From an uncultured bacterium (GTDB taxonomy: Bacteria > Cyanobacteriota > Vampirovibrionia > Gastranaerophilales > Gastranaerophilaceae): a DNA stretch of 64,000 bases. The stretch covers positions 62,001 to 126,000 of the forward strand of contig CADAYD010000002.1 of NCBI GenBank assembly GCA_902791985.1, given 5' to 3'. Position 1 is the first letter of the stretch. Every line of letters begins with the position of its first letter. Shown here in pieces: positions 8,618-17,880 of the stretch. The notes beneath the pieces are model-generated. The model saw nothing but the letters and a program-made list of their open reading frames with translations. It did not search any database and had not been told where the DNA came from. The position numbers and the translations under genes are program-made.

Positions 8618-9556
8618 ATGGAAACTTATGATTTTGATGTTGTTATTTTAGGCGGCGGTCCTGCCGGATTTAGCGCGGCATTGTACGCTGCAAGAGGCGC
8701 TGCAAGTACTGCAATTATTGACGTTAGTATGCTTGGCGGTCAACCTTCAAACTATTTGGAGCTTGAAAATTACCCCGGAATGATGAAAATCGGCGGATTT
8801 GATCTTATGGAAAAGTTTGAAGAACACGCAGACTTGTTTGGAGTACAAAAATTCCCGATGCAAGAAATTGAATCGGTCGATTTGGTTTCAACTCCTAAAG
8901 TTATTACAACCAAAGAGGGAATATTCAACGCAAAATCAGTTATAATAGCAACCGGAGCCAAACCAATGAAACTTGGAGTAAAAGGAGAACTTGAATACAT
9001 CGGACGCGGAGTAAGTTACTGTGCTGTTTGTGACGGTTCGTTCTATCAGGATAAAGTTGTTGCAGTTGTAGGCGGGGGAAATTCTGCCGTTGAAGAAGCA
9101 ATGTATTTAACAAAATTTGCTTCAAAAGTCTATATAATCCACCGCAGAAATGAACTGCGTGCTGATAAAATCGTGCAAGACAGAGCATTTAAGAACAATA
9201 AAATTGAATTTGTTTGGGATAGTGTTGTAGAAGAAGTCTGCGGAGCAGATACCGTTACACACCTTGTTATAAAAAATGTTAAAAGCGGGGAAGTTTCAGA
9301 CCTTAAAACCGACGGGGTATTCCCTTATATCGGAATGCTTCCAAACGTTGAAAATATTAACGGACAAATTGAACAAGACCCAAGAGGATTTATTATTACG
9401 GACACTACGATGAAAACATCACTTGACGGAGTTTATGCAGTCGGAGATGTTCGAAATACCCCGTTAAGACAAGTCATAACTGCGGCTTCTGACGGAGCAG
9501 TCGGAGCAGTATATGCGACTAAATATGTTCAAGCACTGCAAGAAGTTACGGTTTAG
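8618..9556 (+). CDS. trxB: thioredoxin reductase
   Basis: This FAD/NADPH flavoenzyme reduces thioredoxin. The 312 residues show the FAD-binding GGGPAG (11-16), the redox pair C135AVC138 in CAVCDGS, the NADPH-binding GGGNSAVEEA (~153-162) and the C-terminal FAD motif GVYAVGDVR. Length is normal for the family. Thioredoxin itself is not in the window. The 3' end overlaps the convergent tolC gene by 11 bases with no terminator between them. Confidence 0.96.
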   Translation: METYDFDVVILGGGPAGFSAALYAARGAASTAIIDVSMLGGQPSNYLELENYPGMMKIGGFDLMEKFEEHADLFGVQKFPMQEIESVDLVSTPKVITTKEGIFNAKSVIIATGAKPMKLGVKGELEYIGRGVSYCAVCDGSFYQDKVVAVVGGGNSAVEEAMYLTKFASKVYIIHRRNELRADKIVQDRAFKNNKIEFVWDSVVEEVCGADTVTHLVIKNVKSGEVSDLKTDGVFPYIGMLPNVENINGQIEQDPRGFIITDTTMKTSLDGVYAVGDVRNTPLRQVITAASDGAVGAVYATKYVQALQEVTV

Positions 9557-10949
9557 CCTTTTTATTTAAACCTAAGAATTTGCTGTCGGAATTTAGATTG
9601 ATTCCGATGGCTTTTTCTAATTCTGATTTAGCCAGATTATATTCATATAATGACTTGTAATATTGAAGTTTAGATTCAGCAAGAGTATTTTGCGCTTCTC
9701 TCATTTCAATAGGAGAAGCCTCTCCAACCTTGTAACGTCCTTTTGAAAGTTCATAATTTTCAAGGGCTTGTTTTACTTGAAGTTGAGCAACAGGAAGCTG
9801 ATTTTCCTTTTCGTGCAGCTTCAAGTATGAAGTTTGGATTTCTAAATAAATATTATTTTGAACTGTTTTCGCATTTGCAAGTTCCTTGTCATACTGATAT
9901 TTTGCCTGTTTAATCTGGTTATTAATTAACATCCCGTTTATGATAGGGAAATTCAAATACAAACCTATTTGCCAACCGTTATTTGAAGTCCAATACTTCC
10001 CACCCTCCTGATACTGTCCTTGAGCATCAAATGTCGGGAAGTAAGCCTTTTTTGCAAGTTTGACGTTCTGGTTTGCTTTTTCAACTTCAATTTGCGCCTT
10101 TTTAAGCTCCGGACGTGATTGAAGCGCAATTCGAACAGTATCCTCAAAGTTAATATTTAATGGATTATAATTCAGCTCGCCTTTGATATTATATTTTTCT
10201 ATGTATGGTACTCCCATAATATTGTTTAATTTCGCGGCTGAGGTGTTAATGAGATTTTTTGCCGAGATTAAACTCATTTTCGCCTTGCTCAAATTAACCT
10301 GTGCAATCGTAACATCAATTTTGGGATTAAATCCGATTGTATAAAGTGCTTTCGCCTGATTATAAAAAGCCTGATAGTTATCGACATTCATTTGAGCAAC
10401 TTTTTCGGCTTGATATGAATACAAAAGCTGATAATACGCACTTTTTGTCTGGTAAATAACGTTATTAACGACCGCGCCAAAACTTTTTTTACTTGATTCA
10501 TAACCAAGACGTGCTATTGTCGCTTCGTTCTGTGTTACCCCAAAATCATAGAGCATCTGTTGAAGTGAAATTTGCCCTAAAATGTAATATTCATATTCAA
10601 GATTAAAATTAAACGCATCAGACAATTGAAGCTGTTTGATATGCGACCAACTGGTTTGCCAAGAGATTAAAGGGAAATAATTTGACCAAATTTGCTTTAT
10701 CTGGGAATCATTTATAAGGATATCTTGAAAAGCCGACAATATCTCAGGATTATTTCCGAGTGCAATTTTTATACAATTTTCTAATGTCATATCAACAGTA
10801 TGCGAAACTGAACCGGATATAACTTCGGACATATCAGCATCAGTGCTTGGTGTTATATCTTTAATTTGATCCGCAAATACAAATGCGGGGCAGCATAAAA
10901 TCATTAACAATATTACTATATTTTTAAGAGTTTGCTTATTCATCAACAA
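9546..10949 (-). CDS. TolC-family outer membrane efflux protein
   Basis: The 467-residue product has a signal peptide (hydrophobic ~8-26) and two repeated long helical hairpin regions, with the family's PELKKAQIEVEKANQNV and GRYKVGEASPIEMREAQN segments. TolC proteins trimerise to form an outer-membrane and periplasmic exit duct. It is translationally coupled to the adaptor gene upstream (14-base overlap) and is the last gene of the minus-strand group. No inner-membrane pump (RND, MFS or ABC) is adjacent. Substrate is unknown. Confidence 0.92.
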   Translation of the reverse strand: MLMNKQTLKNIVILLMILCCPAFVFADQIKDITPSTDADMSEVISGSVSHTVDMTLENCIKIALGNNPEILSAFQDILINDSQIKQIWSNYFPLISWQTSWSHIKQLQLSDAFNFNLEYEYYILGQISLQQMLYDFGVTQNEATIARLGYESSKKSFGAVVNNVIYQTKSAYYQLLYSYQAEKVAQMNVDNYQAFYNQAKALYTIGFNPKIDVTIAQVNLSKAKMSLISAKNLINTSAAKLNNIMGVPYIEKYNIKGELNYNPLNINFEDTVRIALQSRPELKKAQIEVEKANQNVKLAKKAYFPTFDAQGQYQEGGKYWTSNNGWQIGLYLNFPIINGMLINNQIKQAKYQYDKELANAKTVQNNIYLEIQTSYLKLHEKENQLPVAQLQVKQALENYELSKGRYKVGEASPIEMREAQNTLAESKLQYYKSLYEYNLAKSELEKAIGINLNSDSKFLGLNKKAKP

Positions 10950-12048
10950 TATTTACCGGTTTATTCGGAACAACTTTCATTACGCCTTCTGTTATAATTC
11001 TGTCACCCTTTTTCAGTCCTGACTTTAAAATCCAATACTTGCTGTTATATGGTTCATCGACTTCAATATAAGTGATTTGAGGCAAATTTTTCTTATCAAG
11101 TTTATAAACATATTTCCCTTCTTGCGATGACTCAACAGCTACAATTGGGACTAGAGATAAATTAACAGGATTATTGGCATATATTTTTACTTTAACAAAT
11201 TCCCCATGTATAAGTTTGTTATCCGAATTTTGGAATGTTGCTCTGAGCATTATCGAGCCTGTAGATTTATCAACTTTATTATCATAAAAATCCTGTACCC
11301 CATCAGATTGATATTTTGAACCGTCAGGTAAAAAAACCTCAACTCGGTGATTTTTCCCGAAATTATCAATATCATTCAAATAATTGAATTTTTCAGCAGA
11401 AATTGAGAATTTGACATATATTGGATTAGTACTGTAAATAGTTGTAAGCGGGATGCTTGACGAAGAAACAAAATTTCCAACAGACACATCAATGGTTCCG
11501 ACTCGGCCATTTATTGGGGATTTTACGTTGGTATATGACAGATTGCGTTGAGTATCAGCATGGTGAGAATTGGCAGCATTAAGTTGCGCAATAAGCGAAT
11601 CTCTCTGTGAAAGAATTTCATCATATTTTGATTTTGCAATGTAATCTTGTTTGACGAGCTCATTAGCCCTTGCAAGCTGCTTATTTGCATAGGAAAGTTT
11701 TGCCTTAATATTACTTATATCTGCGCTTGAAACCGTTGCGGCATTTTTATATTCTGACGGTTCTATTAAAAATAGAGTCTGCCCTTTTTTAACATATGCA
11801 CCTTCTTTAAAATAGCATTTTTGCAGATAGCCCGAAACTCTTGCAACAATATTAACTTCAGACACTGAATCGACACGACCGGTTGTTTCGAAACTTTTGT
11901 AGATATCTTTATTTTTAATAGTCTCAATTTTGACTTTTGGAGGGATAAAAACAGGTTTGTATGTTAAAGCAAATATAATTTTATACAAAAGTCTGCCCAA
12001 AATCGGCACTAATATAATAAGCGCCAGTATTATTAACGTTTTTTTCAA
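10936..12048 (-). CDS. HlyD/RND-type periplasmic adaptor (membrane fusion protein)
   Basis: The 370 residues comprise one N-terminal membrane anchor (~5-25), a biotinyl-lipoyl half-motif (GYLQKCYFKEGAYVKKGQTL), an alpha-hairpin coiled coil (~105-165), the second lipoyl half (SPINGRVGTIDVSVGNFV) and a beta-barrel/MP domain. Adaptors bridge an inner-membrane pump to TolC. The start is TTG, chosen because GAGGT sits about 7 bases upstream and it gives the membrane anchor. It lies 15 bases after rdgB and overlaps tolC by 14 bases. The partner pump must be encoded elsewhere. Confidence 0.9.
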   Translation of the reverse strand: MKKTLIILALIILVPILGRLLYKIIFALTYKPVFIPPKVKIETIKNKDIYKSFETTGRVDSVSEVNIVARVSGYLQKCYFKEGAYVKKGQTLFLIEPSEYKNAATVSSADISNIKAKLSYANKQLARANELVKQDYIAKSKYDEILSQRDSLIAQLNAANSHHADTQRNLSYTNVKSPINGRVGTIDVSVGNFVSSSSIPLTTIYSTNPIYVKFSISAEKFNYLNDIDNFGKNHRVEVFLPDGSKYQSDGVQDFYDNKVDKSTGSIMLRATFQNSDNKLIHGEFVKVKIYANNPVNLSLVPIVAVESSQEGKYVYKLDKKNLPQITYIEVDEPYNSKYWILKSGLKKGDRIITEGVMKVVPNKPVNIVDE

Positions 12049-12063
12049 ATTATTACCTCAAAA

Positions 12064-12645
12064 CTATAGATTTTGCTGTATAAATCTAATCATTTTTGAT
12101 AAGGCTTTTGCTCTGTGTGAAATTTTGTTTTTAAGTTCTTCGCTCATTTGAGCCATCGTAATATCATATCCGTCAACAATAAATATTGGGTCATAACCAA
12201 AACCATTTGTCCCATATTGCTCGGTCGCAATTTGACCATGACACTCACCGATTTCTTGATGTAAGACATTACCATCCTTATCTGTAAGAGTCATAGCACA
12301 AATAAATTTCGCCTTCCTATTATCTGTATGGGCAAGATTTTTTAGTAACTTGTCTATTCGCCTTTGGGGGGTTGTGTCATACCTTGCGGAATGAATACCA
12401 GGAGCACCATCCAATGCCTCAACACAAAGTCCGGAATCATCAGCAAGAGAAATTGAACCAGATACTTTTGCTGCCTCTTTTGCCTTAATAAAAGAATTAT
12501 CTTCAAAGGTTTGACCGTTTTCAATTGGATTGAAGTTATCAGGAGGCAGAATAAACTCTATACCAGAACCCTGCGCAATTTCATTTACTTCTTGCAATTT
12601 ATGCGAATTCCCTGTTGCAAAAACAATTTTTATGTTATTTCCCAT
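12064..12645 (-). CDS. rdgB: dITP/XTP pyrophosphatase (Ham1/RdgB)
   Basis: This enzyme hydrolyses non-canonical purine triphosphates (dITP, XTP) and keeps them out of DNA. The 193 residues show FATGNSHKLQEV, LADDSGLCVEALDGAPG, FGYDPIF and the C-terminal SHRAKAL motif. Length is normal. Its start overlaps the 3' end of uppS by 11 bases, implying coupling in a uppS-rdgB-adaptor-tolC transcript. Confidence 0.95.
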   Translation of the reverse strand: MGNNIKIVFATGNSHKLQEVNEIAQGSGIEFILPPDNFNPIENGQTFEDNSFIKAKEAAKVSGSISLADDSGLCVEALDGAPGIHSARYDTTPQRRIDKLLKNLAHTDNRKAKFICAMTLTDKDGNVLHQEIGECHGQIATEQYGTNGFGYDPIFIVDGYDITMAQMSEELKNKISHRAKALSKMIRFIQQNL

Positions 12646-13327
12646 ACCTTCTTTGCCTTCTTTTAAATTCTTCTATACATTTTATCAGCGAGCATCTGTC
12701 GAATTCAGGCCAATATTCATCAACCACAATTACTTCACTGTATGCAATCTGCCATAGAAGATAGTTTGAAATCCTCTTTTCCCCGCCAGTGCGTATTAAA
12801 ATATCAGGATTAGGGATATTTTTTGTATAAAGATGCGCTGAAATAACATCTTCATTTATGTCACAGGATTTTATACCCTCATCAATAATGGATTTAACCG
12901 CATGTACAATTTCATCTCTTGAACCGTAATTTAGCGCAATCTGAAGATTAACACCGGCATTGTTTTTTGTTTTTTCCTGAGCAGAAAATGTAACTTTTTG
13001 CAATCTATTTGAAAGTCTTGACCCATCACCGATAAATGAGATTTTTACCCCTTCTCTATCCATATCATCAAGCTCAGTTTTTAATGTCACAGCAACTAAA
13101 TCCATTAAAAAATCAACTTCTTCTTTTGAGCGTTTCCAGTTTTCAGTCGAAAAAGCGTAAACTGTTAAATATTTAACCCCTAATTCATCACACGCACGAA
13201 CAATATTCCTAAGAGAGGTTACTCCCTTTTTGTGACCGGCAGCAGATGGCAAATTGTGTTCCTTTGCCCACCTGCGATTTCCATCCATAATTATTGCTAC
13301 ATGCTTTATTTCGCTCTCTTTTTCCAT
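12635..13327 (-). CDS. uppS: (di-trans,poly-cis)-undecaprenyl diphosphate synthase
   Basis: This cis-prenyltransferase makes the undecaprenyl carrier for peptidoglycan and surface polysaccharide. The 230 residues show MDGNRRWAKEHNLP with the catalytic Asp, GHKKGV, NYGSRDEI, and the C-terminal ILIRTGGEKRISNYLLWQ and EYWPEF motifs. It is preceded by a 79-residue ORF (13 bases upstream) and followed by rdgB. Confidence 0.96.
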   Translation of the reverse strand: MEKESEIKHVAIIMDGNRRWAKEHNLPSAAGHKKGVTSLRNIVRACDELGVKYLTVYAFSTENWKRSKEEVDFLMDLVAVTLKTELDDMDREGVKISFIGDGSRLSNRLQKVTFSAQEKTKNNAGVNLQIALNYGSRDEIVHAVKSIIDEGIKSCDINEDVISAHLYTKNIPNPDILIRTGGEKRISNYLLWQIAYSEVIVVDEYWPEFDRCSLIKCIEEFKRRQRRYGK

Positions 13328-13340
13328 AAAATCCTATCTG

Positions 13341-13580
13341 TTATAATTTTTTTAGTATTATATCTAATAAATTTCTTCTTGGATACCTGAATGTCATAAA
13401 TTTTTCAGAATCCAGTTTTTTAGGTAATTTTACTTTTGTTCCAAACGGATTAAGCGTCAAAATTCCTTGTACCGTTGAGCGAACAATGCTATTCTGTTTA
13501 TTAGTATTCGATTTTATTCTGCTATTTCTTGCAAATATACCTTTTGCCCAAATATCACTATAATTCCATATAATTTTCAT
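13341..13580 (-). CDS. small basic protein, unknown function
   Basis: The 79-residue product has a good AAAGGA site before its ATG and lies between ilvD and uppS on the same strand with short gaps. It is rich in Lys, Arg and Asn (RNSRIKSNTNKQNS) with no signal peptide or membrane segment. No family is recognised. Position and ribosome site support it as real, though small size keeps doubt. Confidence 0.6.
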   Translation of the reverse strand: MKIIWNYSDIWAKGIFARNSRIKSNTNKQNSIVRSTVQGILTLNPFGTKVKLPKKLDSEKFMTFRYPRRNLLDIILKKL

Positions 13581-13625
13581 AAATTTTCCTTTTTGTAATT
13601 ATAAAACCTATAAAAATATTTTTTG

Positions 13626-15281
13626 CTATACTATTGCACCATGTGATGCATCTTGGACTGTTTTTGCATATTTTGAAAGATATCCTGACTTGCACTTAGA
13701 TTGAAAAGGTTTTAATAATAACCTGCGGTTTTCAAGTTCATCATCAGGCACTAAAACATTTATCGAGCGATTATTTACATCAATCTTTATTTTATCGCCA
13801 TCTTTAATAAGTGCAATATTTCCTCCATTTGCAGCTTCAGGGCAAACATGGCCAATACAAATTCCCCTTGTACCTCCGCTAAAGCGCCCGTCAGTTATCA
13901 GAGCAACCGTTTTGCCCAGTCCTTTACCGACAAGCAAAGAGGTAGGAGCAAGCATCTCTCTCATTCCAGGACCGCCTTTTGGTCCTTCATAGCGAATGAC
14001 TATGATATCCCCGTCTTTGATGCGGTCATTTTCAAGAGCGCTCATGGCATCTTCTTCACAATCAAAACACTTTGCATAACCTTCAAATTCATAACAACTT
14101 TCATCAATGCCTGAAATTTTTGTCACACAACCTTCAGGAGCCAAATTCCCATATAAAATACCTAAACCTGGCTTGGTTGTTATAGGGTTATCGTAAGTTT
14201 TAATTAAATCAGGGTTCATAAAAGCATCTTGAGAAATCTCGAATGTCGAAAGTCCACAGACAGATTTCTTATCCTTAACCCCAATATTTGCATCGATTAA
14301 ATTTTTCATCAAGGCAGGAACTCCGCCAGCATTATGGAATTCCGTCATTGTAGGATTAGCTGCAGGGTCGAGCTTCAAAATTTGATGAACAATCTTACCC
14401 CACCTATCAAAATCATCTATTTTTAAATCAATACCGCCGGCATTTGCAATAGCCAGTAAGTGCATTATTGAATTTGTGCTTCCTCCTAGTGCCAAATCAG
14501 CAATTATTGCGTTTTCAAGAGTTTCTTTATCAATTATATCAGAGGGTTTAACATCATTTTTAACTAAATCAACTATCTGTACTCCTGATTCAAAAGCAAT
14601 TCTGCGTTTTTTAGAAGAAACAGCAGAAGATGTTGCACACAACGGCAAACTCATACCCATTACTTCTGTTAAGCACGCCATAGTATTAGCAGTATACATT
14701 CCTTGACAAGAACCAATAGTCGGGCAAGATTCTTCTTCAAGTTCTAAAAGTCTTTTTTGGTCAATTTCACCGTTTCTAAATTTGCCAACCGCTTCAAATG
14801 AGCCTTTTATCATAGTTAATTTTGCGCATCTGCTTTCGCCCTCTAACATAGGGCCTGCAGTGACAATAATACAAGGAATATCAAGCCGCATTGCAGCAAT
14901 AAGCATCGCAGGGGTAATTTTGTCACAATTTGTTAATAGGACAAGCCCATCAAGTTGATGTCCCTGAGCAACGGTTTCGACACAATCAGCAATCAAATCT
15001 CTTGAAGGTAATGAATATCTCATCCCATTATGTCCCATAGCAATACCATCACAAATTGCAGGAACTCCGAATATAAACGATTGTCCGCCACCAGTGTGAA
15101 TTCCTTTTTCAATCTGGCGTTCCAAATCTCTCATTCCTGCATGACCTGGAATCAAATCCGTAAATGAACTTGCTATCCCAATAAATGGAGAGTCCATAGA
15201 CTTGCGGCTTACACCGGCAGCCATCAAAAGTCCTCTGTGGGGAGTATGAGCAATACCTTTTTTAATACTATCACTTCGCAT
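13626..15281 (-). CDS. ilvD: dihydroxy-acid dehydratase
   Basis: This Fe-S enzyme dehydrates 2,3-dihydroxy-isovalerate and 2,3-dihydroxy-3-methylvalerate in valine and isoleucine synthesis. The 551 residues contain [25 protein letters not shown] with its cluster cysteine, [16 protein letters not shown] with two further cysteines, and the C-terminal [12 protein letters not shown] and ITDGRFSGG signatures. Length is normal. No other ilv or leu genes are nearby. Confidence 0.96.
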   Translation of the reverse strand: MRSDSIKKGIAHTPHRGLLMAAGVSRKSMDSPFIGIASSFTDLIPGHAGMRDLERQIEKGIHTGGGQSFIFGVPAICDGIAMGHNGMRYSLPSRDLIADCVETVAQGHQLDGLVLLTNCDKITPAMLIAAMRLDIPCIIVTAGPMLEGESRCAKLTMIKGSFEAVGKFRNGEIDQKRLLELEEESCPTIGSCQGMYTANTMACLTEVMGMSLPLCATSSAVSSKKRRIAFESGVQIVDLVKNDVKPSDIIDKETLENAIIADLALGGSTNSIMHLLAIANAGGIDLKIDDFDRWGKIVHQILKLDPAANPTMTEFHNAGGVPALMKNLIDANIGVKDKKSVCGLSTFEISQDAFMNPDLIKTYDNPITTKPGLGILYGNLAPEGCVTKISGIDESCYEFEGYAKCFDCEEDAMSALENDRIKDGDIIVIRYEGPKGGPGMREMLAPTSLLVGKGLGKTVALITDGRFSGGTRGICIGHVCPEAANGGNIALIKDGDKIKIDVNNRSINVLVPDDELENRRLLLKPFQSKCKSGYLSKYAKTVQDASHGAIV

Positions 15282-15390
15282 AATTCACCTCAAAAGAATT
15301 ATACATTAAAAAGAAACCATAAAAAATATAGATATTTACATTAATACACATAGGGAATAATAAAGAAAAATTTTATGATAAAATATAATT

Positions 15391-15647
15391 ACCGTGCTCC
15401 ACGGGGTGTTGCGAACTCTCGACCCGAAGCCTATGCGGGGTGCAGAGCCTGTTGTGAGGGCTTTATGAGTGCGTAAAAATTTAATATACATCGTAGATAG
15501 CAGTAGTTGTGATGGCGTAAAATTTCGAACCGTGTCAGGGGGGAAACTCAGCAGCACTAAGAAAACCTTTGCGGGTGTTACAACTCACTGAAGGAGAGAC
15601 TATTAAAGGATTACGTTCTTGTAAATTTCGATAGACAGTGGCACGGA
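15391..15647 (+). ncRNA. ffs: signal recognition particle RNA, large bacterial type
   Basis: The apical domain IV signature is complete: GTGTCAGG, a GGG-GAAA-CTC tetraloop hairpin, then AGCAGCAC (15532-15557), which is the Ffh-binding loop. The ends pair (CCGTGC at 15392-15397 with GCACGG at 15641-15646). Long-helix pairs include AAATTTA near 15478 with TAAATTT near 15623, and AGTTGT with ACAACT. The 5' part (CACGGGGTGTTGCG...) fits an Alu-type domain. Length of about 255 nt matches the large 6S-like scRNA form. TATAAT at 15384-15389 is just upstream, and ATTTTT follows the closing stem. Confidence 0.9.
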
Positions 15648-15664
15648 TTTTTAAGGAGTTTACA

Positions 15665-16039
15665 ATGACAAATCTTTTAGAAATTTACCGGTGTGAAATA
15701 TGCGGTAATATTGTTCAGGTTATGCACCCGTCAAATGGCGAACTTGTGTGCTGCGGAAAGCCAATGACCAAACTTGAAGCGCACAAAAAAGAGGATGAAA
15801 AACAAGAAAAACACGTTCCTGTATTTTTAAACGACAAAGAAATTCAAGTCGGTTCAGAACCTCACCCGATGATAGAAGAACACCATATTGAATTCATACA
15901 AACAATAACCGAAGATAAAAGACAATTAATAACAAAGTTTTTGGATGTAAACCAAGAACCCAAAATGATAATTAATTGTTCGCAAAACTTCAACAAAGCC
16001 ATTGAATATTGCAACATCCACGGGCTATGGGAAAGTTAA
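15665..16039 (+). CDS. desulfoferrodoxin (superoxide reductase)
   Basis: This non-haem iron enzyme reduces superoxide to peroxide in anaerobes. The 124 residues show the rubredoxin-like centre I (C-E-I-C then C-C-G) and centre II ligands: His in EKHVPV, His in PHPM, His in EEHHIEF, and Cys and His in EYCNIHGLW. Start ATG 15665 is chosen because AAGGAG is 6 bases upstream. A longer in-frame GTG start at 15638 would overlap the SRP RNA. The gene begins only ~15 bases after the SRP RNA end, so it may be read from the same promoter. Confidence 0.94.
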   Translation: MTNLLEIYRCEICGNIVQVMHPSNGELVCCGKPMTKLEAHKKEDEKQEKHVPVFLNDKEIQVGSEPHPMIEEHHIEFIQTITEDKRQLITKFLDVNQEPKMIINCSQNFNKAIEYCNIHGLWES

Positions 16040-16051
16040 TAATAAAGCAAA

Positions 16052-16906
16052 TTACTTTACCAATTCTTTCAAGTAATTCGGCAATGCAAAGCGTGCATAG
16101 TGATAATCTTTGTTATACATTTTACAAGTTGGTATAATTTCATTTGCCCGTTCTTCAGCAAAATATTCAAGCGGTTTAACATCAACCGAACAAAATGCCC
16201 ACGCCCAATATCCGCCCGGATAAGTAGGCATATTTGACGTATAAGTCGATACAACAGGAAAAACTCTATGTAATTGCTGATACATTTTTTTTATTTCATT
16301 ATGGTTTGTAACTGGAGATTCAGATTGGGCAGCCATAATTCCGCCTTTTTTAAGTGCATTTTTGATATTTGTGTAAAATTCGTCGGTAAACAAGCCCTCT
16401 CCTGGTCCCATAGGGTCAGTTGAATCAATTAAAATAATATCATACTCATCTTTTTTATCTTTTATAAATTCAATCGCATCCTCAACTTTTATCTCAACTT
16501 TGGGATCATCGAGGGAAAAAGAAACAGACGGGAAGAATTTCTTTGACACATCAATAACCATTCCATCAATTTCGCACAATACGACTTTTTCAACAGTTTT
16601 ATGTTTTAGGACTTCACGAACGGTTCCACCATCCCCGCCGCCAATTACAAGCACTGATTTAGGACAAGGATGATTCATCATCGGTATATGTGCAATCATT
16701 TCGTGGTAATGATATTCATCCCCTTCAGTTACCATCATTAAATCATCCAGCGTTAAAACTCGACCTAACATTGAGTCAGACTCAAAAACTTCAACCTTTT
16801 GAAATTCTGATTGTGCAGAAAACAATACTTCTTTTGCTTTTATTGCCAATCCAAAACCTTGAGGAGTGATTTCATGGTAAAAACCATTTTCTATACCGTT
16901 TTTCAT
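16052..16906 (-). CDS. speE: spermidine synthase
   Basis: This aminopropyltransferase uses putrescine and decarboxylated SAM. The 284 residues include VLVIGGGDGGTVREVL (SAM binding), the catalytic-loop DSTDPMGPGEGLF, and AQSESP. A strong GAAAGGGA precedes the ATG. It is convergent with desulfoferrodoxin. It is separated by a terminator from the hinT operon upstream. With the decarboxylase at 2097 it suggests polyamine synthesis; SpeD is not seen here. Confidence 0.95.
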   Translation of the reverse strand: MKNGIENGFYHEITPQGFGLAIKAKEVLFSAQSEFQKVEVFESDSMLGRVLTLDDLMMVTEGDEYHYHEMIAHIPMMNHPCPKSVLVIGGGDGGTVREVLKHKTVEKVVLCEIDGMVIDVSKKFFPSVSFSLDDPKVEIKVEDAIEFIKDKKDEYDIILIDSTDPMGPGEGLFTDEFYTNIKNALKKGGIMAAQSESPVTNHNEIKKMYQQLHRVFPVVSTYTSNMPTYPGGYWAWAFCSVDVKPLEYFAEERANEIIPTCKMYNKDYHYARFALPNYLKELVK

Positions 16907-16925
16907 CGTTAATTCCCTTTCATAA

Positions 16926-16952
16926 ATAAAAACTGCGCAAATTCATACGCAG
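16926..16952 (-). terminator. minus-strand intrinsic terminator after hinT
   Basis: On the minus strand a CTGCG/CGCAG stem with a 10-base loop is followed by TTTTTA. It lies between the hinT stop and the speE start. Confidence 0.65.
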
Positions 16953-16986
16953 AATTTATTTTAACATATAAAAATTTTTCATACAA

Positions 16987-17301
16987 TTATTTATTACCCA
17001 AAATATGAATATGCAAGTGAAAGACTTCTTGACCGGCTTCTCTACCTGTATTAATCTGAGTTCTGTATGATTTCAAACCAATTTTTTTTGTTACTTCCCG
17101 AACAGTCTGTAACAATTCTCCAAGCAAATCCTTATTGTCGACTTCATTTAGCGACGGATAATGTTTTTTAGGACAAACAAGCATGTGTACGGGTGCCTTT
17201 GGGTTTATGTCATTAAAAACAACAGTATTATCTGTTTCATAAACAAATTCTGTGCCAAAATCGCCACGTATAATCTTGCAAAAAATACAATCTTCACTCA
17301 T
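16987..17301 (-). CDS. hinT: HIT-family nucleotide hydrolase (HinT-like)
   Basis: The 104-residue product has the catalytic triad motif HLHIHILG at the C-terminus and the CIFCKI zinc-like start typical of HinT purine nucleoside phosphoramidases. It is slightly shorter than the usual ~110-115 residues. It sits 3 bases after the methyltransferase gene and is the last gene before the terminator. Confidence 0.92.
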   Translation of the reverse strand: MSEDCIFCKIIRGDFGTEFVYETDNTVVFNDINPKAPVHMLVCPKKHYPSLNEVDNKDLLGELLQTVREVTKKIGLKSYRTQINTGREAGQEVFHLHIHILGNK

Positions 17302-17304
17302 AAT

Positions 17305-17880
17305 TTACCCCCTTAATTTTTTTCCTAATGACAAACCTGCCGGCAACGGTAAAACGACATTTTCATAATTAGGATTCTTGTCAATATCATCCAAAAAATT
17401 CTCTACTTTTGAAGAATGAGAAATAACATTATCGCACGCGATATAACCTCCAACTTCGAGATGCGGATCAATCAAATGAAAGAAATCAATATATTGCTTT
17501 TTGCAAGCATCCACAAACGCAAAATCTGCCTTATAATCTTTTGGTAAATATTCAAGCACCGTTGCGGCATCTCCTTGCTTGATTTCTATAACATCTTCAA
17601 CACCGCATTTTTTAAAATTCTCTTTTGCCAATACAATTCTTTTATCATAGAACTCTATCGTTATTAAATGCCCCCCATTTTTTTTAAGGGCCTTCCCCAG
17701 CCAAATTCCCGAATAACCGTTTGAAGTTCCAACTTCAATAGCACTTTTAAATCCGCCGTCTATAATCAAATTGTACATAAATTCAGCAGTTGTACGTGAT
17801 ATATTCCAAAAATCGTGCTGAGTTTTTTCAAGCTCTAATAAAACTTTTTGTGTAGTATTATCAAATGTTTCTATAATCAT
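17305..17880 (-). CDS. SAM-dependent O-methyltransferase family protein
   Basis: The 191 residues have the class I SAM fold: AIEVGTSNGYSGIWL (motif I, ~48-62), an acidic strand end (ITIEFYDK), FVDACKKQYIDFF (metal/catalytic region of catechol-type enzymes) and YIACDNV. It is shorter than typical Methyltransf_3 enzymes. It overlaps the upstream beta-propeller gene by one base, a coupling arrangement. Substrate unknown. Confidence 0.85.
   Translation of the reverse strand: MIIETFDNTTQKVLLELEKTQHDFWNISRTTAEFMYNLIIDGGFKSAIEVGTSNGYSGIWLGKALKKNGGHLITIEFYDKRIVLAKENFKKCGVEDVIEIKQGDAATVLEYLPKDYKADFAFVDACKKQYIDFFHLIDPHLEVGGYIACDNVISHSSKVENFLDDIDKNPNYENVVLPLPAGLSLGKKLRG

Noticed and set aside
15336..15557. 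73-residue minus-strand ORF upstream of ilvD
   Set aside because: It lies across the SRP RNA, whose structure explains the sequence; no ribosome site.
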